From NCBI GenBank assembly GCA_030605705.1, contig JAUWHU010000464.1:1-6835 (forward strand): a DNA stretch of 6,835 nucleotides, read 5' to 3'. The position numbers and the translations under genes are program-made. Positions 4,601 to 6,835 of this stretch are shown piece by piece (position 1 is the stretch's first letter; every line of letters begins with the position of its first letter). Under the pieces are notes generated by a model that was not told the origin of the DNA, did not search any database, and saw only the letters and a program-made list of their open reading frames with translations. The DNA is from Thermoflexia bacterium. Lineage in GTDB: Bacteria > Chloroflexota > Anaerolineae > B4-G1 > SLSP01.

Positions 4601-6835
4601 TATTGCCCGGCCCCTGGGCATAATGGTAATCGCCATTTTGGAGCAGTTCCCAGTAAATGCCGGGCGGGGGATTGTAGGAGCCATCGGCTAACAGAACGTA
4701 TTCTACTGTTGTGTCGCCAAAATGCGCCGTGACCGCATTGTCGATCAATTGCTCCATGGCCCATTCCGTTGCCAGATCAGCGGTCATCCAGCCCTGGATG
4801 TTCTCTTCGTTTTCCAGCACGTCCAGGATCACCTGGGCATAAACGATGAGGCCCGCGGCGTCGGTGGGTTGACGTTGGCCCAAGCCCGCCCTGTAATCAT
4901 GGTGGAAGGTCAGGGAAGTCTGTTGGTTGTGGTTCCAACCATAACCCAATGGTCCCAGGTCATCGTTGCTCCCGCTGCTATAAGAACGGCTGAAAGCCAG
5001 TTCCAGCAGCCCGGCCGGCCCGGCTTTCAGGTCCAGCGTTTCGACATGGAAGGCCCCGCTGAACATATCCACGGGATCATCGCTTTCCGGGATCACAATT
5101 TCGATTTTCCCCCACTTATCGGCTAACTGCTCCTTGATGGTATCTATGATTGCCTTAATCAGCATCTCCAACTCCCAGGAGACCATACCGCCGGCATAAG
5201 CGCCGTAGATCCACATCCCCATGCTGCCGCCCTTGTAACCGATATACCCGCTGCCGTACCATTGGTTCAGGTTGATAAAGCCATCCTCCGGCAGTACGAA
5301 GGTGTAACCGTCGTAGATGTGGTCCTCGATGAAATCCAGATCGTCAGGCAAGTAGTTCTGCAACAGGGGTTTCACCGCGGGCCAGTTGCCGACGTCGGTC
5401 AGGAAGGTCATGTTCCCCGCCTCGTTGCCGAGTTGGAGCACCTTGATGCTGGAGAGCGCCTCCCGGTCGCTGCCCTGCATCTGTTCCAACATGCCATGCT
5501 CCAGGGCGCTGCCTATCATTGCGTAGGCCCGGTGGGCAGTGAGGGCCGACGCTCCGCCAGACGGCGCGAACGACGTGATGCTCAGGCGCAGATTGATAAA
5601 GTACCCCTCTTGCTGGCCCATCAGCCCTACCAGATGATGCTGGATAAAGATCCCCTGCCCAAGCTGGCCCAATAGACGGGTAAACAGATGATCCTCGTGG
5701 AAATAGTTCAACCCCATCAGCCATAACCCCTCGCCCCGCACGGGTTCGGAATCGTCCGCGTAGCCAGCGTGGGTGTACTGGGTGAGCAACCGGTTGCGGC
5801 TGGCGATCAAATCGGCGGAAGCAGTGTTGAAGTCATGCACGATGACGTAAGCAGAGCCGCTTTGCAGTTGGGTTCTGTCCCATTGATCGGCATAGGTCCC
5901 GCCATTGGCCGCGTAGGGGTGGTCCACGGTGAGGGTTACCTCATACCACCCACCTGGAGCAGTTGTGTCCCCGGTAGCCACCGCGGTCCCATCCACCCGC
6001 AGGACGGGCTTGTAATTGTCAGCAGCATCGTAAAAGATGGAGACCCGTTGCCCGGCGATCTCATAGGTTCTGAAGGTGTGATCAATCCCCCGGTGCTCGA
6101 TGCGCAGGGTGTGGCGGTAGGCGTCTGGAATACTCGGGTACGTGCTCTCGTTGGTCACATTCAGGGCGTAGGGCAACTCTGTGGGGTAAGCCGTCATCTC
6201 GGTGGCGGTTATCTCGCGCCCGCCGGTGACTTCGGCCAGGGTAACGTCGGGCAGATTGGTTTGGATATAGTCCACCAGGTTCATGCTGTAGGTGATCAAG
6301 TCGGCCTGAACGTTGGCTTCGTTCATGTATTGCACCAGGTCGGCGGCCACGATAGCCCCCTCCTGGGCGTCGGCCATAAACGCTGCCCGGTCGTAGCCGC
6401 TGGCCGTGGTCAGGTCAATACCGGCGATATTCGTGTGCTCTTTCATCGCCGGGTCGAAGACGTATGTCTGGCTGCTGATACTCGCCTCGGCCCAGGCACG
6501 GGTGATCCGATAGCCGCCTCCTAGAGGCGTTGTCGGGATGCCGCCGATGGCCAACGCGTTGACAACGGAGGCATTCCCCACTCCGAGCCAGTTCGCCAGT
6601 GTCGCCGTGCTGTAGGTGACGTCCCCAACAACGTAATCAGCCGTATAACCTGCCGCCCGCATGAGGGCGATGAACAGCGAGGTCTGATCCCAGTCGTTGC
6701 CCCGCCCGGCCAACAGGGTAGCGGTCGCCCCGTTGACTGAGCCAAAGGTGGGGACGTACTCGACGTGGTTATGGACGTAATCAAAAATGAGTTTGGGATC
6801 GTTCTCCAGGGCGCGAGCCAGAGTCTGGATTTCGA
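1035..6835 (-). CDS. Large RHS/YD-repeat protein with transglutaminase-like N-terminal region (5' partial)
   Basis: The frame is open from the right edge (first full codon at 6833-6831) to a TAA at 1037-1035, giving 1932 visible residues; residue numbers here count from that first codon. A TTG at 6713 is not the start, because the 40 codons before it read as family sequence (LIFDYVHNHVEYVPTFGS). Order of parts: transglutaminase-like fold (about 15-130), family linker with IQHHLVGLMGQ and GSGYIGYKGGSMG, DUF6531 (586-650), about 38 YD repeats (about 747-1622), RHS-associated core (about 1629-1738), unrecognised tail (1739-1932). By family knowledge the YD repeats and core build a hollow beta-strand shell, usually secreted or surface-bound, that can enclose a C-terminal effector; whether this one is a toxin is not shown. 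Oddities are the Asp/Arg substitutions at catalytic positions, DRTGM in place of DPxGL, and a GC drop at the tail. The signal peptide, if any, is off-window. Architecture is confident, function is not. Confidence 0.95.
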   Translation of the reverse strand, partial: EIQTLARALENDPKLIFDYVHNHVEYVPTFGSVNGATATLLAGRGNDWDQTSLFIALMRAAGYTADYVVGDVTYSTATLANWLGVGNASVVNALAIGGIPTTPLGGGYRITRAWAEASISSQTYVFDPAMKEHTNIAGIDLTTASGYDRAAFMADAQEGAIVAADLVQYMNEANVQADLITYSMNLVDYIQTNLPDVTLAEVTGGREITATEMTAYPTELPYALNVTNESTYPSIPDAYRHTLRIEHRGIDHTFRTYEIAGQRVSIFYDAADNYKPVLRVDGTAVATGDTTAPGGWYEVTLTVDHPYAANGGTYADQWDRTQLQSGSAYVIVHDFNTASADLIASRNRLLTQYTHAGYADDSEPVRGEGLWLMGLNYFHEDHLFTRLLGQLGQGIFIQHHLVGLMGQQEGYFINLRLSITSFAPSGGASALTAHRAYAMIGSALEHGMLEQMQGSDREALSSIKVLQLGNEAGNMTFLTDVGNWPAVKPLLQNYLPDDLDFIEDHIYDGYTFVLPEDGFINLNQWYGSGYIGYKGGSMGMWIYGAYAGGMVSWELEMLIKAIIDTIKEQLADKWGKIEIVIPESDDPVDMFSGAFHVETLDLKAGPAGLLELAFSRSYSSGSNDDLGPLGYGWNHNQQTSLTFHHDYRAGLGQRQPTDAAGLIVYAQVILDVLENEENIQGWMTADLATEWAMEQLIDNAVTAHFGDTTVEYVLLADGSYNPPPGIYWELLQNGDYHYAQGPGNTCMIFDADGRGRVWTDANGNTLTYTYDVDGQLLSVGAPTLGQTLTLVYSGTLLTSVSDQAGRAVTFEYTGDELTTFRDAEGNATHYTYDSNHRLVSVTRPRGNTVVTNVYDELGRVQTQADALGNTTTFYFSGFRNAEVYADGGRMMHYFNAQGQAIGSEDALGNRTQMVYDGQHHLRTQTDRLGDSTSLTYDPASSQLATIVNNNNDTLTYTYTSQAHTYTNPLNSDSVLLTAYYRTRVDYPDGSYETSAYDAGGNLTTRTDQAGNTWDYQHNAQGQVTRIINPAGGLTDYVYNADGTLASSSDSDTGVTTYGYDIYLRWNQINHPGGNSVQLVYNLNDGLTTVTDESGFVTSYTYDTNDNLVTETDPLNKTSNYTYDLMDQILTSTDRRRKTTTYTYDNRNRLKSITDSGGNIAQYSYDPRGWQNQITDPAGNLWQSEHDDEGLKVSSTTPLGHTAAYGYDPLGRLTTMTDPLGQRTTLTRDELGRVLASTDPEGQATRYAYDPRSLITSVTLPDEGKTAYEYNDLGLLETVRDLRGQEWDFAYTTMGRLQHNTDPLENQWLYTYNQRGWVNQVTYPDGTTETRTYDAVGNVTRQQYSASRLQRSIESVNALDLTFTYDRVYRLTATNDISFKYNEMGQSTGTTDTSTGDTFGATYDDSGRLASVSYANGLFMVTYQYNSRGWPTQVTDDLTGVTVQFTYDDDGRLISVQRSNGVDATLSWDAASRLTRIQEGTLIDLQYTHNAAGKVTQAVMDLPLDPGEYIVTDTIEYTFDAASQVSNPGYTYDAQGRLTTDPQHAYTWDGTSRLTGVDSVSLTYNGLGDLLTRTEGVQTTHYYYNYALSLTPIVAEQDENTAQYQRYYVWTPNGRLLYMIDAQNGNQVYFYHFDRTGSTLALTDESGSLTDAYTYEPYGKLLHHQGSNSQPFTFVGQWGIRQEGDRGTFYQMRARYYDAVTARFISRELLWPRISRPEAINPYQYAIQNPMNYIDRTGMEEEVAGTAQTIIEKFGVSTATGFGLGQMMQLGQFSPQMLTMKFGASSLWEVGTWHLRYNANQREQAMRESPQGQFWGWLFSKYYGLDYEAAQIRILEAREHAQKEAEEKAYWEQMEREWQERIERDEEQMRKDREEWDSYRAWQNFSKWLYEGYGLNVQLSFAGGKSSYQKAWKHILNSENVMSSYTYSSAPTR
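1620..1950 (-). other. RHS-associated core domain
   Basis: Visible residues about 1629-1738. It contains the classic order YHFDRTGSTLALTDESG, AYTYEPYGKL, then FYQMRARYYDAVTARFISRE and INPYQYAIQNPMNYIDRTGM. This matches the RHS-associated core (RARYYD-x-x-x-GRF-x-s-x-D ... N-x-Y-x-Y-x-x-N-P-x-x-x-x-DPxGL) that plugs the shell and, in characterised members, acts as an aspartyl protease releasing the C-terminal peptide. Here the last motif reads D-R-T-G-M, with Arg (codon CGA, 1631-1629) in place of the near-invariant Pro. Confidence 0.93.
1970..4595 (-). repeat. YD-repeat array, about 38 degenerate copies
   Basis: Visible residues about 747-1622 repeat every 20-25 residues with the core x-Y-x-Y-D-x-x-G-R-L, as in TYDVDGQL, TYDSNHRL, VYDELGRV, GYDPLGRL, TYDDDGRL and TYDAQGRL. 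I counted about 38 copies by eye; several have Phe, Trp, His or Asn in place of Tyr or Asp (TWDGTSRL, THNAAGKV). On the plus strand the array shows as a recurring 'tcgtaggtgta' or 'tcataagtgta' motif, so the DNA itself is a degenerate repeat and a likely site of recombination and assembly error. Known RHS and Tc-C structures wind such repeats into a spiral beta-sheet shell. Confidence 0.93.
4885..5093 (-). other. DUF6531-type RHS entry domain
   Basis: Visible residues about 581-650. DPVDMFSGAF is followed by a variable stretch, then LAFSRSYSSGS and LGPLGYGWNHN. This is the standard signature with which many RHS proteins open their YD-repeat shell (canonical form DPVd-x-x-tGaf...l-x-f-x-RsYnS...GpLGyGWthn). 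It separates the transglutaminase-like and linker part from the repeats. A Gly-rich stretch just upstream (GSGYIGYKGGSMG, near 5215-5255) resembles a conserved loop I recall before DUF6531 in related proteins; it is too polar for a clear membrane segment. Confidence 0.85.
6440..6800 (-). other. Transglutaminase-like domain with lost catalytic Cys and His
   Basis: Visible residues about 15-130 of the RHS protein. FDYVHNHVEYVP matches the helix preceding the core. GNDWDQTSLFIALMRAAG aligns without gaps to the G-x-C-x(3)-A core ending in L-R-x-x-G of transglutaminase-like proteins. That alignment puts Asp47 (codon 6695-6693) where the nucleophilic Cys belongs. In TRAWAEAS the Arg112 (codon 6500-6498) occupies the His of the H-x-W-x-E motif, while VFDP keeps the third position, Asp127. 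The fold is therefore probably present but not a Cys-His-Asp enzyme. I recall GND-type cores in other long RHS-linked proteins, so this may be a binding or structural subfamily. The alignment was made by eye. Confidence 0.75.

Noticed and set aside
5769..6524. Open frame of 251 codons on the plus strand
   Set aside because: It is antisense to the transglutaminase-like and linker region of the RHS protein. High GC and codon bias on the true strand keep the opposite frame open; the product has no family resemblance.
6711..6713. TTG as start codon of the RHS gene
   Set aside because: The frame continues upstream to the window edge with conserved transglutaminase-like family sequence, so the true start lies outside.

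Overview
The window is a densely coded, entirely minus-strand stretch carrying parts or all of three genes for extracellular proteins. Read 5'->3' on the minus strand they are: (1) a very large RHS/YD-repeat protein (6835 down to 1035) whose N-terminus lies beyond the right edge; (2) a small secreted protein with two YD repeats and the C-terminal end YLPLVMRR (905 down to 477); (3) the first 151 residues of a secreted protein with the N-terminal domain usually found before SBBP-type beta-propeller repeats (453 down to 1). No RNA genes, insertion sequences, CRISPR arrays or plus-strand genes can be supported.

The organism is probably a member of the Chloroflexota (Anaerolineae/Caldilineae or Roseiflexus-like). 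This rests on remembered features rather than a search: the YLPLV-x-R C-terminus, the FVENVGQF...VPVWGGVRYVDLYPGVDLEITG protein, the transglutaminase-like + DUF6531 + YD-repeat architecture, and short G/C-rich tandem repeats inside a gene. GC is about 60-65% in sampled lines of the N-terminal and DUF6531 parts. It falls to about 46% over 1021-1620.

Layout. 6835-6300: transglutaminase-like fold whose catalytic Cys and His positions read Asp and Arg. 6300-5093: family-specific linker region. 5093-4885: DUF6531 (RHS entry domain). About 4595-1970: roughly 38 YD repeats. About 1950-1620: RHS-associated core, ending in a DRTGM variant of the usual DPxGL junction. 1619-1035: an AT-richer 195-residue tail with a long charged coiled coil and no recognised fold, in the position where polymorphic toxins sit. 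1034-906: short AT-rich spacer with one inverted repeat. 905-477: small YD protein containing two unrelated short-repeat blocks (a G-run tract and four 15-bp units). 453-1: SBBP-type secreted protein with a very strong Shine-Dalgarno.

Working model (inference): the RHS protein forms the hollow YD/RHS shell and its replaceable tail is the candidate effector. The small protein is either a relic of a second RHS gene or a minimal secreted YD protein, and probably shares a transcript with the downstream gene (23-nt gap). No convincing immunity gene is visible next to the tail.
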